In this document: positions 47,890 to 57,455 of the stretch, in pieces | How positions within the stretch are numbered: the stretch's first letter is position 1 | How the letters are laid out: the number at the start of each line of letters is the position of its first letter | Origin: Acetobacteraceae bacterium | GTDB taxonomy: Bacteria > Pseudomonadota > Alphaproteobacteria > Acetobacterales > Acetobacteraceae | DNA: 64,000 nucleotides | Reading direction: 5' to 3' | Assembly (NCBI GenBank): GCA_030041375.1 | Contig: JASHOA010000006.1 | Span: forward strand, 110,979 to 174,978 | Notes under the pieces: generated by a model | Told to the model about the DNA's origin: nothing | Seen by the model: only the letters and a program-made list of their open reading frames with translations | Databases searched by the model: none | Made by a program: the position numbers and the translations under genes

Positions 47890-48633
47890 TCAGGCGGCTT
47901 TGCGCAGGCCGGCCCGGAAAGCCTGCGCTGCACGCCCAAAGGCGGCGAAGAGGGCGAGGCGGTCCGGAAAGGACTGGACCTCCCACTCGGGGTGCCACTG
48001 GATGCCATAGGCAAAGCTGCGCGCGCCACCCACGCGGATCCCCTCGATCGTGCCGTCCGGTGCCATTGCCTCGACGATGGCGCGTTCGCCCGTGCGGTCG
48101 ATCGCCTGCTCGTGCAAGGAATTCACCATGATCGCGCGTTCGCCGAGCATTTCCGCGAGACCGCCGGAGAGCGTCACCGTGTGCTTGGGTCCGTAGCGTT
48201 CAGCCAGGGTGCCGGACCCGCCGCGATGATCGAATCGACCGGGCACGGTCTGAACCTGCTGAATGAGGGTGCCGCCAAGGGCTACGTTCAGCTCCTGGAT
48301 GCCGCGGCAGATCGCGAGCAGCGGGAGGCCACGGGCGAGGGCGGCGCGGATCAGCGGCAGGGCGGTTGCGTCGCGCGCGGCATCATGCTGGCCGGGGGTG
48401 AGATCGTCGGCCTGACCGTAGCGGGCAGGCTCGATATTCGACTGGCTGCCCGGGATGAGGAGGCCGTCGAGCCGGTCGAGCACGGCCAGCATCGCTTCCC
48501 CCTCGGGTGGGATCAGAAGGGGCAATGCGCCGGCTGCCGCGATCAATGCCTGACCGTAGCGCGCCGGGGTCGCGGTAAAGAGATGATCGCCGAGGCTCTT
48601 GGCGCAGCCGGGAATGCCGATAATCGGGGTCAT
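47890..48633 (-). CDS. Gamma-glutamyl-GABA hydrolase-like class I amidotransferase (peptidase C26)
   Basis: This 247-residue PuuD-like hydrolase has the nucleophile Cys in PLLAICRGIQELNVALGGTL, the loop GLLIPGSQSNIEPARYG, and the His-x-Glu pair in FAYGIQWHPEWEVQ. Such enzymes cleave gamma-glutamyl amides. The family N-terminus MTPIIGIPGCAKSLG supports the ATG at 48633; an ATG at 48663 is possible and neither has a strong ribosome-binding site. It is 21 bases upstream of the broken SDR gene. Confidence 0.82.
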   Translation of the reverse strand: MTPIIGIPGCAKSLGDHLFTATPARYGQALIAAAGALPLLIPPEGEAMLAVLDRLDGLLIPGSQSNIEPARYGQADDLTPGQHDAARDATALPLIRAALARGLPLLAICRGIQELNVALGGTLIQQVQTVPGRFDHRGGSGTLAERYGPKHTVTLSGGLAEMLGERAIMVNSLHEQAIDRTGERAIVEAMAPDGTIEGIRVGGARSFAYGIQWHPEWEVQSFPDRLALFAAFGRAAQAFRAGLRKAA

Positions 48634-48742
48634 GCGTCTGTCCGGGAGGGAGGAGGCTTTCATCGTAGAAATAGCGTGGCGAGCAGAATCTGCGAGTTGC
48701 AAAGGATGCAGCCCGGCGCTGCTTCACCTCGAAGCCTCGTGT

Positions 48743-49162
48743 TCAGCGGTGCTGCTGGCGGGCGCGGGCGCCGCGTTCGAGGGCGCGCGCGATCAGGGGG
48801 TCAATGGCGAGTTCCGCGCGCACGAATTCGAGCATCTCGAGTTCCGTCTGGCGCGCCTCCTGATCGGCGGCGATCACATCGCAAGCCAGTGCATAGGCGG
48901 TTTCGCGGAGCCTCGGCTCCAAGGCTTCACGGATCAGGCGCGCGGCGTGCGCGAGACCCTCTGTCTCGCCGAGCAGGCTGACAGCGGTGTCCGTTGCGGC
49001 CTTGAGGCGATCGGTGGCGAAATCGTGGAAGACCGGAAGTGTCTGCACCAATCCTGCCATGGCGCCGATTTCGCGGTCGGTCAGGCCGCCATCGGCGGCA
49101 GCGACGAGGACCATGGTGCAGACGAGGGCCTCTTGCGGGTCGAGCGCTTGCAGGGCGGGCAT
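48743..49162 (-). CDS. TerB-family (tellurite-resistance/DUF533-like) protein
   Basis: This 139-residue all-helical TerB-like protein starts MPALQALDPQEALVCTMVLV and AAADGGLTDREIGAMAGLVQTLPVF. Acidic helix pairs (AAADGGLTDRE; IAADQEARQTELEML) have the pattern of TerB metal-binding EF-like turns. It follows the sirtuin gene by 52 bases on the same strand. The cellular role is not known; a link to tellurite is by family name only. Confidence 0.75.
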   Translation of the reverse strand: MPALQALDPQEALVCTMVLVAAADGGLTDREIGAMAGLVQTLPVFHDFATDRLKAATDTAVSLLGETEGLAHAARLIREALEPRLRETAYALACDVIAADQEARQTELEMLEFVRAELAIDPLIARALERGARARQQHR

Positions 49163-49214
49163 TGCGGGGATCTTTCGCGGGGACTGCGGAGGCTGCGCGA
49201 GGCAGGCGGCGAGA

Positions 49215-49958
49215 TCAAGCCGGCACGGCGGCGGCGAGTACCGGGCCGATCTCTGCATGGAGAACGAGATCGGCGATGGCGTCGAGAGGCGTTGGTTCGC
49301 GGTTGACGATGACCAGCCCGGCGCCGTTCTCTTTCGCCATGCGGGGAAAGCCGGCGGCTGGGAAGACGACCAGGGAAGAGCCGAGCACGATGAAGAGATC
49401 GGCGGCCAGCGTCTCTTCTTCGGCGCGTCGCATGGCTTCGACGGGCATCGGCTGGCCGAACGAGATGGTGGCGGTTTTGACCAGCCCGCCGCATTCCTGA
49501 CAGCTCGGAATTTCGTCGCGACCGAGGAAACTCTGCCGAAGTGTCTCCAGTTCGTGGCGGAGGCCGCACTCGAGGCAGGTTGCATAGCTGGCATTGCCGT
49601 GCAGCTCGACGACGCGTTCTGCCGGCACGCCCGATTCGATGTGCAGATTGTCCACGTTCTGGGTGATGACCGCGGCGACCTTGCCTGCGTCCACCAGCCG
49701 GGCGATGGCGAAATGGCCGGCGTTGGGTTTCGCCCCGACCCAGCCGGAGCTGTTGGAAAAGGCGCGCCGCCACGCTTCCCGCCGCCATTCTTCGCTCGCG
49801 ACGAACTCGGCGAACTGGATCGGCCGCATGCGGCTCCAGACGCCGCCGGGGCTGCGAAAATCGGGGATGCCGGATTCGGTCGAGATGCCGGCGCCGGTGA
49901 AGATGACGGCGCGGCGGGCGTGCACGATCAGATCGGCAAGGCGAGCGGCGGAGGACAC
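49215..49958 (-). CDS. NAD-dependent protein deacylase, sirtuin family
   Basis: This protein of about 247 residues has FTGAGISTESGIPDFRSPGG (NAD site), ITQNVDNLHIESG with the catalytic His in VELHGN, and a zinc module CLECG...CQECGG. LFIVLGSSLVVFPAAGFPRMA and VIVNREPTPLD follow. It removes acyl groups from lysines with NAD consumption. No ATG exists near the expected N-terminus, so I use the GTG at 49958 (VSSAARLADLI); this start is uncertain. Confidence 0.88.
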   Translation of the reverse strand: MSSAARLADLIVHARRAVIFTGAGISTESGIPDFRSPGGVWSRMRPIQFAEFVASEEWRREAWRRAFSNSSGWVGAKPNAGHFAIARLVDAGKVAAVITQNVDNLHIESGVPAERVVELHGNASYATCLECGLRHELETLRQSFLGRDEIPSCQECGGLVKTATISFGQPMPVEAMRRAEEETLAADLFIVLGSSLVVFPAAGFPRMAKENGAGLVIVNREPTPLDAIADLVLHAEIGPVLAAAVPA

Positions 49959-50076
49959 GGCGAAATGATAGACACGGGGCGCGCCGCGGCAAGGAGGAGG
50001 CTGAACAGGGGCTCTCTGTCGTGCTGCTCTGCGTGTTTCTTTACACGCGGAGGCAGCCTCGAAGATGGCAGGCGCC

Positions 50077-52953
50077 TCAAGTGGTGGAATTGGAAATTCG
50101 CGGGCCGAGAAAATTGCGCACCTCGGCCGCGACTTCGGCGAGCCCGGCGCGGTGCACTGCGACGCCTTCGGGAAATGCGGGATAAAGCCGCGAGGGCGTG
50201 CGCCGATCCAGGAGCACGAAGGCACCGCGGTCTGAAGCGGTGCGGATGAGCCTGCCGAAGGCCTGGCGCAGTCGAAGCCTGACCATCCGCTCGTCATAGG
50301 CCTGGGGATCGCCGTCCGAGAGGTGGCGCCGGCGCTCCCGATGCAGGATGTCGGGCCGCGCCCAGGGGACCTTCTCGAACACGACGAGGCGGAGCGCGCG
50401 GCCCGGGATATCGACGCCGTCGCGCATCGCATCCGTTCCGAGGAGGCAGCTTTCCTCCTCGGTGCGAAAAATCTCGACCAGGGTCGCGTTGTCCATCGGG
50501 TCGACGTGCTGAGCGTAGAGAGGGATGCCGGCCTCTTCGAGTGCCGGGGCGAGCAGGGGATAGACCGCGCGCAGGCGACTGATGGCGGTGAAGAGGCCGA
50601 GCGCGCCGCCGCCGGCAGCGATGAAGAGCGCGCGGTAGGCGGCGGCGAGCGAGTCGATCTCGCGGGGGGCGAGGTCGGTGACGATAAAGGCGCGGGTCTG
50701 CTCCTTGTAGTCGAAGGGGCTGTGCACCGAGACGCGAAGAGCGGGTTGGGCGAGATGGACAGCGCCGGTCAGCACCTCGGCCGCCCGCCAGGCGGTTTCG
50801 GGATTCGGCGCGCCGGTGTCGCAGAGCGTTGCCGATGTTACGAGCAGGCCGTGTGCGGATCTCACGATCGTCGCGGCGAAGGGAATGGTGGGGTCGAGCC
50901 AGTGGCGGAGCAGGGCGGCATCTCTGATGGCGCCCTCGCGTCGTTCCAGGCGGAGGAAGGAAATCTGCTCGCAGCGGAGGCGCGGGTCGGGAGCAGGCTC
51001 GGAAAGGTGGCCGAGCATCTCCTGCCATGCGGCGAGCGGGGCGAGCGCGCGACGGGCGAGGACGCGCGCCATTGCTTCGATACGCAGGCGGAGTGACTCC
51101 TCCAGCGTCTCCGCCTCGGCGGCAAGGCGCCTGGAAAGCCCCTTGGCCAATGAAGAGAGTGGGGCGGCGAGGGTGGAAAGCGCGCGTGCCAGCGCCTTGC
51201 CGCATTCAGCCAACTCTTCGCTGACGGGCCAGAGATCGGCCTCCGGCGCATCGCTGTCGGCTGCCGTTCGTGCCAACACCTGGGCCGAGATGGCGGCGAG
51301 CAGAGCCTCTGCAGGAACGGGGGCGAAGATGCGAGGTGTTGCAACGGGTGGCATCAGCCGGGTTTGCCAGCTCGGGCCCGGAAGCGTTCGGGCCGCAGCG
51401 AGTGCCCGGTCCAGCGCCTTGTGCATCTCGGGCGCTTCGCCGAGCAGGTCCTCGATGCGGCGGGCGAGCCCGCGGGCACGTGATCGGCCGCCCTCCGCGC
51501 CGAGGAGCCAGCGGCGGAGATCGGCCATCGTGGTTCCCGAGAGTTCGATCGCGAAGGCGGCGTCTGCCGCGTCGAAGAGGTGGTGGCCTTCGTCGAAAAC
51601 GGTGCGCGATGGCGCTGCCTGCTCCTCGGACCCGCCCCAGACTGCCTGCGTCATGACGAGTGCATGGTTGGCGACGACCAGTCCCGCCGTGCGGGCCCGG
51701 CGAATGTTGTGTTCGATGAGGCAGCGGCGCCAGTGCGCACAGGCGGCGTGGATGCACTCCCCGCGCCGATCGGCGAGCGCGGAGAGGAAGACCGGGCCAA
51801 AGAGTTCGGCCAGCCAGCCGGGCAAATCGCCGCCGTGGAGATCGCCGTCGGCGGTGGCCTCGGCCCAGCGCGCGACAAGGCCGAGGGGAATGAGCGCCGC
51901 GCCCTTGCGGCCCGTCGCGTTGGCGACTGCCTCTTCGAAATTGAGAAGGCAAAGGTAATTCTCCCGGCCCTTGCGGACGACGGCGCGGCGGCGACGCTCG
52001 GCCTGCTGCGGGTAAAGCTTGGCAAGCTCCGATTCGACCTGGCGCTGCAAATGGCGAGTGAACGTGCTGATCCAGACCGGCGCCTGGTTCTTTTCGGCCC
52101 AGAGGCTGGCCGGCGCGATGTAGCCGAGCGTCTTGCCGGTTCCAGTGCCTGCCTCGGCGAGCACGAATCGGGGCTCACCTTCTCTCTCGCGCGGGGCGAA
52201 AGCCTCGCTGACCGCCGCCGCGTAATCAGACTGGCCGGGCCTTGGCTCGGCGGCCTCGCCCAGCAAGTAGGCGAGGCGTGCCCGGGCCTCGCTTGCTGCG
52301 AGCGGATGGCTTGAAGGCTTCGGAGGCGGCGCGGTCTCTTCCCATTCGGGCAGGCGCCGCCAGACGCGGAGACCCTCGGTGGCGGCCGCGGCGTCGGGGC
52401 TGCCGAGCGCCGTCAGCACGAAGGGCGCCCAACCCCAGCCTGCCTGCCCCATCAGGGCGGCGAGCCCGGCCGCCTCGGCGTTGGCGGGCAGGCTTCGCTC
52501 GTCCGCGAGACGGTGCAGCAACAAAGACGCAAGGCGCGGCAAGGCGGCGGCCGCCGCTTCGAGCCCTGTAGGGGCGGCTTCTTCGAGCGCCAGCGCCAAG
52601 CCGCGTACCGTCGGTGCGACCGAACACGCCGGGCAGACAAAGGCGAACAGTTCGAGAAGATCGAAGGCAAGCCAGCCCGAAAGGCCGAGCCGGCGAAAGG
52701 TGGCTGGGGCGTGCACGACGAGGGGTGGCGGCAATTGCCGGAGATGCGCCGCCGCGGCTGCCGCCGGGAGGTGATGAAGGACGCCGTCCGGGTCGAGCAG
52801 CACCGCCCGGCCGGCGCCGGCGGCAAGAGACGGTGCGGCAGGCAGGGTGAGCGAGAACCCTCTCGGCGCAGGCAACGGAACGGCAGGCACGCAGAACCTC
52901 GCGGGGAACGGTCCTCTGCGATACTCGCGTCCGTATTGTCCGCGATCAACCAT
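50077..52953 (-). CDS. DinG/XPD-type superfamily 2 DNA helicase
   Basis: This is a long iron-sulfur helicase of about 958 residues. Walker A is LAEAGTGTGKTLGYIAP, then WISTFTRHLQRQ. A four-Cys iron-sulfur region is formed by Cys in YLCLLNF and CIHAACAHWRRC, and the DEAH-like box reads TVFDEGHHLFD. C-terminal motifs are LFTAISRLRAVYPLL, EESCLLGTDAMRDGVDIPG and RLRQAFGRLIRTASDRG. The N-terminal about 230 residues are a domain of unknown fold. The ATG at 52953 is preferred; a TTG at 52989 overlaps the transposase remnant, and a GTG at 52890 behind GCGAGG is also possible. Confidence 0.85.
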   Translation of the reverse strand: MVDRGQYGREYRRGPFPARFCVPAVPLPAPRGFSLTLPAAPSLAAGAGRAVLLDPDGVLHHLPAAAAAAHLRQLPPPLVVHAPATFRRLGLSGWLAFDLLELFAFVCPACSVAPTVRGLALALEEAAPTGLEAAAAALPRLASLLLHRLADERSLPANAEAAGLAALMGQAGWGWAPFVLTALGSPDAAAATEGLRVWRRLPEWEETAPPPKPSSHPLAASEARARLAYLLGEAAEPRPGQSDYAAAVSEAFAPREREGEPRFVLAEAGTGTGKTLGYIAPASLWAEKNQAPVWISTFTRHLQRQVESELAKLYPQQAERRRRAVVRKGRENYLCLLNFEEAVANATGRKGAALIPLGLVARWAEATADGDLHGGDLPGWLAELFGPVFLSALADRRGECIHAACAHWRRCLIEHNIRRARTAGLVVANHALVMTQAVWGGSEEQAAPSRTVFDEGHHLFDAADAAFAIELSGTTMADLRRWLLGAEGGRSRARGLARRIEDLLGEAPEMHKALDRALAAARTLPGPSWQTRLMPPVATPRIFAPVPAEALLAAISAQVLARTAADSDAPEADLWPVSEELAECGKALARALSTLAAPLSSLAKGLSRRLAAEAETLEESLRLRIEAMARVLARRALAPLAAWQEMLGHLSEPAPDPRLRCEQISFLRLERREGAIRDAALLRHWLDPTIPFAATIVRSAHGLLVTSATLCDTGAPNPETAWRAAEVLTGAVHLAQPALRVSVHSPFDYKEQTRAFIVTDLAPREIDSLAAAYRALFIAAGGGALGLFTAISRLRAVYPLLAPALEEAGIPLYAQHVDPMDNATLVEIFRTEEESCLLGTDAMRDGVDIPGRALRLVVFEKVPWARPDILHRERRRHLSDGDPQAYDERMVRLRLRQAFGRLIRTASDRGAFVLLDRRTPSRLYPAFPEGVAVHRAGLAEVAAEVRNFLGPRISNSTT

Positions 52954-52985
52954 GCCGGGCGAGATGCGCGCCGCTTCAATGTCAC

Positions 52986-53467
52986 TCAATGCTGGCCACC
53001 CTGCGCGCCGGGCGCGTGCAAACCAGTAGTCTCACCGTGCCACAGGTGATCCGGCCGCATCTGCCTGCGCTGGCAGCAGGGGCAGCGCCGGAGGGAGCGG
53101 GCGATTGCCGTGCGGAAGATGGCGACGGAATTGGCGACGTGGCGCTCAGGTCGGATTGGGGGATCCGCGGGGTCGATAACCACGGGATAGGTGAGGCGCT
53201 TGGGGGACCAGGCGTTGCCGGGAGGTGAGGGGGGTATCGTTGCCCGTTCGGCAATCAGGAGTCCGTAGGCAGCGATCGTCAGGCTGATGTGAGGATGGAA
53301 TCCGTGTCAGTCGCGTCCCTCGTAATGGCCGAGCACCAGTTCCTGATAGTCAGGTTCGATCCGCCAGCGCAGCTTGGCGAGAGCAACGAGCGCTTTGAGG
53401 CGGGTCTCTGCGGACAGGGTGGAGAGCCAGTATTGGCTCGGTTCCGGTTGATCGCCTTGCCGCTCTC
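52986..53467 (-). pseudogene. IS701-type transposase, C-terminal remnant
   Basis: One minus-strand frame reads PEPSQYWLSTLSAETRLKAL, then ALAKLRWRIEPDYQELVLGH, YEGRD-stop-HGFHPHISLTIAAYGLLIAER and a Pro-rich tail with RCPCC. The KLRWRIExDYQEL...GHYEGR block is the C-terminal DDE-domain signature of IS701-like transposases. It has an in-frame TGA where Trp is expected, and lacks the usual KQE-Leu between QEL and GLGH. Inverted repeats and the 5' part are gone. It ends directly at the 5' side of the helicase gene and abuts a truncated permease. Confidence 0.75.
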
Positions 53468-53723
53468 GATCGACGGCGTCGTCGTCACCGCAATCAACGT
53501 GTTTGCATTTGGCTGGAACGAGGCTCTGTTCTCCTCAGCCTTCACGTCGCGCGACGCCCAAACGGTCGCTACCTTCATCCTCGCCTCGCGTGGCACGCGT
53601 GACATCGACTTCAATCTGGCCGCCGTGAACACCCTGATCGCTATCGGGCCGCCGGTCATCTTGTCCTTCTTCTTCCAACGATCCCTGGCACGCGGACTTT
53701 CGTTCGGGGCGGTCAAAGGATAG
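53437..53723 (+). pseudogene. C-terminal remnant of a sugar/polyol ABC permease
   Basis: The frame LIALPLSIDGVVVTAINVFA, then FGWNEALFSSAFTSRDAQTV, and the final helix VNTLIAIGPPVILSFFFQRS with LARGLSFGAVKG is the last third of a MalG/sorbitol-type permease. This includes the membrane segment after the EAA loop. The 5' part is replaced by the transposase remnant on the opposite strand. No associated transporter genes remain nearby. Confidence 0.75.
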
Positions 53724-53825
53724 CGAGTGGAAGACCTCAACGACCTGCGGGATTGGCAGCCCCCGACTCCATACTCCTCGCGCGGGTGGTCACCCCTGAT
53801 CCACGATGCAGGTCCTGATCACCGC

Positions 53826-54311
53826 TCACTCTGCGGGCCGGACCATATCCCCGACTGCAATGAAGCCACCTCGCAAGATGCGACAATTCAGGCCCGAACG
53901 GTGCAACAGCGCTTTGAATACCCGCTTGCCGGAAACCTCTTCGAGGTGGTGGCACGGAACGGAGAGGCGCGCCGCTTCGACCAGCACCGTACCGATCAGG
54001 AAGCGCTGCCCGACCAGGTGATTGAGCGGCACCCCGCGCACCGTGACATTGCGCCGGTGCTCATGCGGCCCGAACCTGAGCCCCTCGTCGCGCGCGAGCG
54101 CTTCCAGTGTCTCCATCTCGAACAGGGTGACTTGCCGCCCGACTTCGGGCTTCTTGGAGTAGAATCCAGCGCCGAGCAGGTAGCGATCACCCTCGATCCC
54201 GCGATCGGCGATCAGACTGAGCTTTGGCTCCGCGGCCATGGGCAGGGAAGCGGCCGCTGTCCGGTGCAGATGCAGTACCACACCACGCCAGCCGACCGCA
54301 GTTTCACCCAA
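53826..54311 (-). CDS. MOSC-domain protein
   Basis: This 161-residue stand-alone MOSC domain is the sulfur-carrier domain found in molybdenum-cofactor sulfurases. The pattern is GVVLHLHRTAAASLP, LIADRGIEGDRYLLGAGFYS, VTLFEMETLEALA, RRNVTVRGVPLNHLVGQRF, and a Cys in RLSVPCHHLEEVSG that corresponds to the conserved sulfur-accepting position. It appears intact, although it lies among decayed genes. The substrate is unknown. Confidence 0.85.
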   Translation of the reverse strand: MGETAVGWRGVVLHLHRTAAASLPMAAEPKLSLIADRGIEGDRYLLGAGFYSKKPEVGRQVTLFEMETLEALARDEGLRFGPHEHRRNVTVRGVPLNHLVGQRFLIGTVLVEAARLSVPCHHLEEVSGKRVFKALLHRSGLNCRILRGGFIAVGDMVRPAE

Positions 54312-54476
54312 GTTGAAACCGCTCCATCGTCCTTATCTTAATAGTGGTAAGTTGACCGACCCGACCGGCATCAGGCAACACCGGTCAGGAAGATATAACT
54401 CCAAGAGCGGACGAAGCGGCAAGCCGACGTCGATTGCGCGTGGGATCCCCTGCCTTCCGCCCGAGCAGGATCCGAA

Positions 54477-54695
54477 TCAGGGCGCGGTCACAGCCCCGCC
54501 CACCGCCCCGACTCCAGCCCCGATCAATGCGCCAGTAGCCGGCTTGCCGCCTGTTACCGCCGCAATCCCTGCGCCGGCGCCTGCCCCGATCAAACCGCCG
54601 GTCACCGCCCGCGTGCCAGGACTGTAGCCGCAGCCCGCAAGACCGACCGCAAGGCCGCTCAGTAATGCCGGAATGAGGATAAGTCTTCGGATCAT
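54477..54695 (-). CDS. Small glycine-zipper lipoprotein
   Basis: This 72-residue protein has a lipoprotein signal peptide with lipobox LAGC (Cys about 22). The remainder is almost entirely a Gly/Ala zipper (GGLIGAGAGAGIAAVTGGKP, TGALIGAGVGAVGGAV), as in OsmB/SlyB-type outer-membrane lipoproteins. It probably inserts a glycine-zipper helix pair in the outer membrane. Precise function is unknown. Confidence 0.75.
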   Translation of the reverse strand: MIRRLILIPALLSGLAVGLAGCGYSPGTRAVTGGLIGAGAGAGIAAVTGGKPATGALIGAGVGAVGGAVTAP

Positions 54696-56223
54696 GTTCT
54701 CTTTGCCCTTTCCTTCTCACGCCGCGGCCGCCAGTCAAGCCGCCATCGAATGCTGCGCCATGACGCCGTCCGACCTGGGCTCCGCAATGGCCCCCAGGCG
54801 GCTATTGTCTGGCATGGCTGATCACGAATATGTGAACTCAACGAGCGCTGCCAGAGGATTGTTTGGCCAGCACCAGCCGCCCGGCGGTCCCCGACGTCGC
54901 TGACGCTTCTATCCCAGAAACATGGGCAGGATGCCAGACAGCGGCAACCCTGTCACGCGCGCGGTGGGAAAACAGGGCTCGCCTTGCGAAGCAGTTGCGT
55001 TGGTCAGGCGGGTCTCGCCGAACGCCGAGGGTTTGATCGGGTGCTGCGTCGCGCGCAGCCTGGGGCAACGGTGCCGGTGGGCGATTGCTCTCTGTTGCGC
55101 ACGCGCTCGGCTGGAACGCCTTCCAAATGCGCCATGCGCATATGGCAGGGCTGCTCATAGGCGCTGCGCTCACCCTCTTCTCGGGTTCAATCCCAACTTG
55201 CGCCGGACGCAAGCGCAAGCCCTTTTCTGTTCGCCGGCTATCTCGTCAATGGGCTGACCTCTCTGACCGCACGTTGGGGTGCGTGACCGAAATGGTACGT
55301 TCTCGCCGCGCTCTCCGGCTTTTTCGCTCGTGGCGCCAACGGCGCGGCGGGGCCATCCGGCGCGCTCATCCACTTGCGCTGTGACCCGGCATCGCAAATC
55401 GCTTCAGCACGCCCACCGTCACGAAAGAGCGCGCGCTCAAGCAGCTGGACACGAGACACGCGCAGTGAGCGCCGGCCGCCGCTGCGCTTCGTTGGGCATC
55501 AACAGTCTGAATGGTCTCGCTCTCGGCATCATCGGTCCGTTCACCGCGCTCTGGCTTCAGTTCAGTTTCGGTCGGGGCTCGGCAACGATCGCGCCCGTAC
55601 GCGGCGGTGGCGCAGCCCATCGCTTGGCTCGCCCTGCTCATCGAGCTGCCTCATTCCGCTGCCCCTTGGGCCAACTCCCCCTTTGGGCGCGGCTTGTTAC
55701 GTGTCCCGGAACAAATTTAACCGCCGCATTTCGGACGCACGTCAGACACTGGGGCCGGTGTGCGCTGGCCCAGATCGGTGAGCCACGCAGCCAGCCTCAA
55801 TTCCGCCTCAATGCAAATCCCGAGCAACATCGATTCGGTCGGTGGCGGTGTGTCTCGCCCTTTGCCAGGCCACTTTTCGTGACGTCGGCTGATAAACGCC
55901 CCATTCCAATCTAAGACATCCCCGCAGCGTCCTGAAATCCCATGGCTTCGTTCTACTTGGCGCCAGTGCGACCTCAATCGCCCGGGTTCGATTTGGTACC
56001 CACCACCATTGGTTGTGCGTACACGGGAATTTCTCACATTTGAGCCGAGATGGGTACGCCGCGTCGACATCCCCCCAAACACGTCTCACAGATTTAACCG
56101 GAGGAACCGAGAAGCGGTCCAATTAACGCTTGCATCGCCGATCAGCACGAAATAACAAATACCTAACATACCGACCCGGAGTTGGTCGGAGATCGCAACG
56201 TTTACCATTGCGTGGGACCAACG
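54696..56223. other. Decayed, largely non-coding stretch
   Basis: About 1.5 kb holds no intact gene on either strand. Frames are short and without consistent codon use, and base composition becomes visibly less GC-rich toward 56000. Fossil-like hydrophobic pieces occur: LFAGYLVNGLTSLTARWGA at about 55225-55285, FFARGANGAAGP about 55330, and the MFS-like piece listed separately. The last 500 bases before the RTX-like gene show nothing recognisable. Confidence 0.5.
55465..55700 (+). pseudogene. Possible MFS transporter N-terminal fossil
   Basis: From a GTG at 55465 one frame gives INSLNGLALGIIGPFTALWL and QFSFGRGSATIAPV. This resembles the first transmembrane helix and periplasmic loop of a major-facilitator transporter. 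After about 55600 the hydrophobic continuation (AAVAQPIAWLALLIELPH) is in another frame. The piece stops soon after. The assignment is by pattern only. Confidence 0.4.
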
Positions 56224-57426
56224 ATGCCGGACGTATCGGTTCCCTCGGGAACGAACTTCAACTTCGAGATGCCGTTCCCGTCGAACACGGATTACTGGTT
56301 GGCCCAGCAGCTTGCCAGCCTGCTGACTGTGCCGTCGCAGAACGGCACGGAGACTTTCAGCCTGTACACCTCCAATTCGTCGCCGATCTCCACGGTGCCG
56401 GGTGGCCATATCGGCGTACTCGGCGTCAGCCAGCAAACCACCCCGCTCACGACACCGATCACCGTCCCCTCGGGGTACTCGTTCACGGCGATTGAGACCT
56501 CGAGCGGTTTTTCGTCGGTCCAGGGCAACGGCGGTAACAATCAGGTCACGTTGATCAATTCGACCTCCGGGGTCGCCTTCAACACCGGTGGTGGCTCAGG
56601 GATCGTGGTGGCCGGCGGTGGCAACGACTTGATCGGCACGCCGACTGCCGGCGGCGGCAACTACCTGATCTACGGTGGCGACGGCAACGACACCGTCAAT
56701 GCCTTCTCCGGCAATGACACAATCGGCACGGGTGTCGGCAGCAACCTGATCGTGCTCGGCATCGGCAACGATTCGGTGAGCCTCTCCGGTACCAATGATA
56801 CAGTCGTCGGGGGTTCCGGCACCGACACCATCAGCGCCACCGGGAATGACGCCGCACTGGTCGACGGCGGCTCCGGCCAGCTTACGTTCATCAACGGCAC
56901 CGCTCCCTCGACGGTGGTTGGCGGCTCCGGCAGCGAGACCATCCAGGGTGGTGGTGGCGGGCTGTTCCAAGGTGGCTCCGCCGGCAACAATTCGATCCAG
57001 GGCGGCGAAGGCAAAGCAACGATCTTCGGTGGCGGTTCCGGGGACACCCTGGCGGCTGGCGGCAGTCTTGGCGATGCTCTGGTTGCCGCCTCAGGCAACG
57101 AGACCCTGACCTCCGCTTCCTCTTCGGGGCTCGATTCGATGTATGGTGGCACCGGCTCCGATGCGATGATCGCCGGCGTTGGCGGAGACTTCATGATCGG
57201 CGGGTCGGGCGCCACCAACTTCGAATTCATGAACGGGCTCACCAACGCGGCGAGCACGTACAACGTGTACAACTATCATGCCGGCGACACGGTTACGCTC
57301 AGCGGCTATTCGGGCGAACCCACCATCACCTCCTCTGGCAGCAGCACCACGCTCAGCCTGTCCGATGGCACCAAGATCACCTTCGCCGGGGTCAGCAACG
57401 GCAGCGCCCTCAACATCCAGACTTGA
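56224..57426 (+). CDS. RTX/beta-roll-like glycine-rich surface or secreted protein
   Basis: This 400-residue protein has an N-terminal region of about 90 residues without a Sec signal, then about 250 residues of Gly-Gly-x-Gly-x-Asp-like repeats. Examples are GGGNDLIGTPTAGGGN, GGDGNDTVNAFSGNDTIG and GGTGSDAMIAGVGGDFMIGG. A C-terminal domain (YHAGDTVTLSGYS...LSLSDGTKITFAGVS) is typical of calcium-binding beta-roll proteins exported by type I systems. No type I transporter genes are in the window. The ATG at 56224 (MPDVSVPSGTNFNF) is preferred over 56182. Its codon use is less extreme than in the core genes. Confidence 0.78.
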   Translation: MPDVSVPSGTNFNFEMPFPSNTDYWLAQQLASLLTVPSQNGTETFSLYTSNSSPISTVPGGHIGVLGVSQQTTPLTTPITVPSGYSFTAIETSSGFSSVQGNGGNNQVTLINSTSGVAFNTGGGSGIVVAGGGNDLIGTPTAGGGNYLIYGGDGNDTVNAFSGNDTIGTGVGSNLIVLGIGNDSVSLSGTNDTVVGGSGTDTISATGNDAALVDGGSGQLTFINGTAPSTVVGGSGSETIQGGGGGLFQGGSAGNNSIQGGEGKATIFGGGSGDTLAAGGSLGDALVAASGNETLTSASSSGLDSMYGGTGSDAMIAGVGGDFMIGGSGATNFEFMNGLTNAASTYNVYNYHAGDTVTLSGYSGEPTITSSGSSTTLSLSDGTKITFAGVSNGSALNIQT

Positions 57427-57455
57427 TCGCGCCGCTCCGACGATCCGCGCTTCCG

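Noticed and set aside
55180..55200. GGGTTCAATCCC resembling a tRNA T-loop
   Set aside because: No matching acceptor, D or anticodon arms are present around it.
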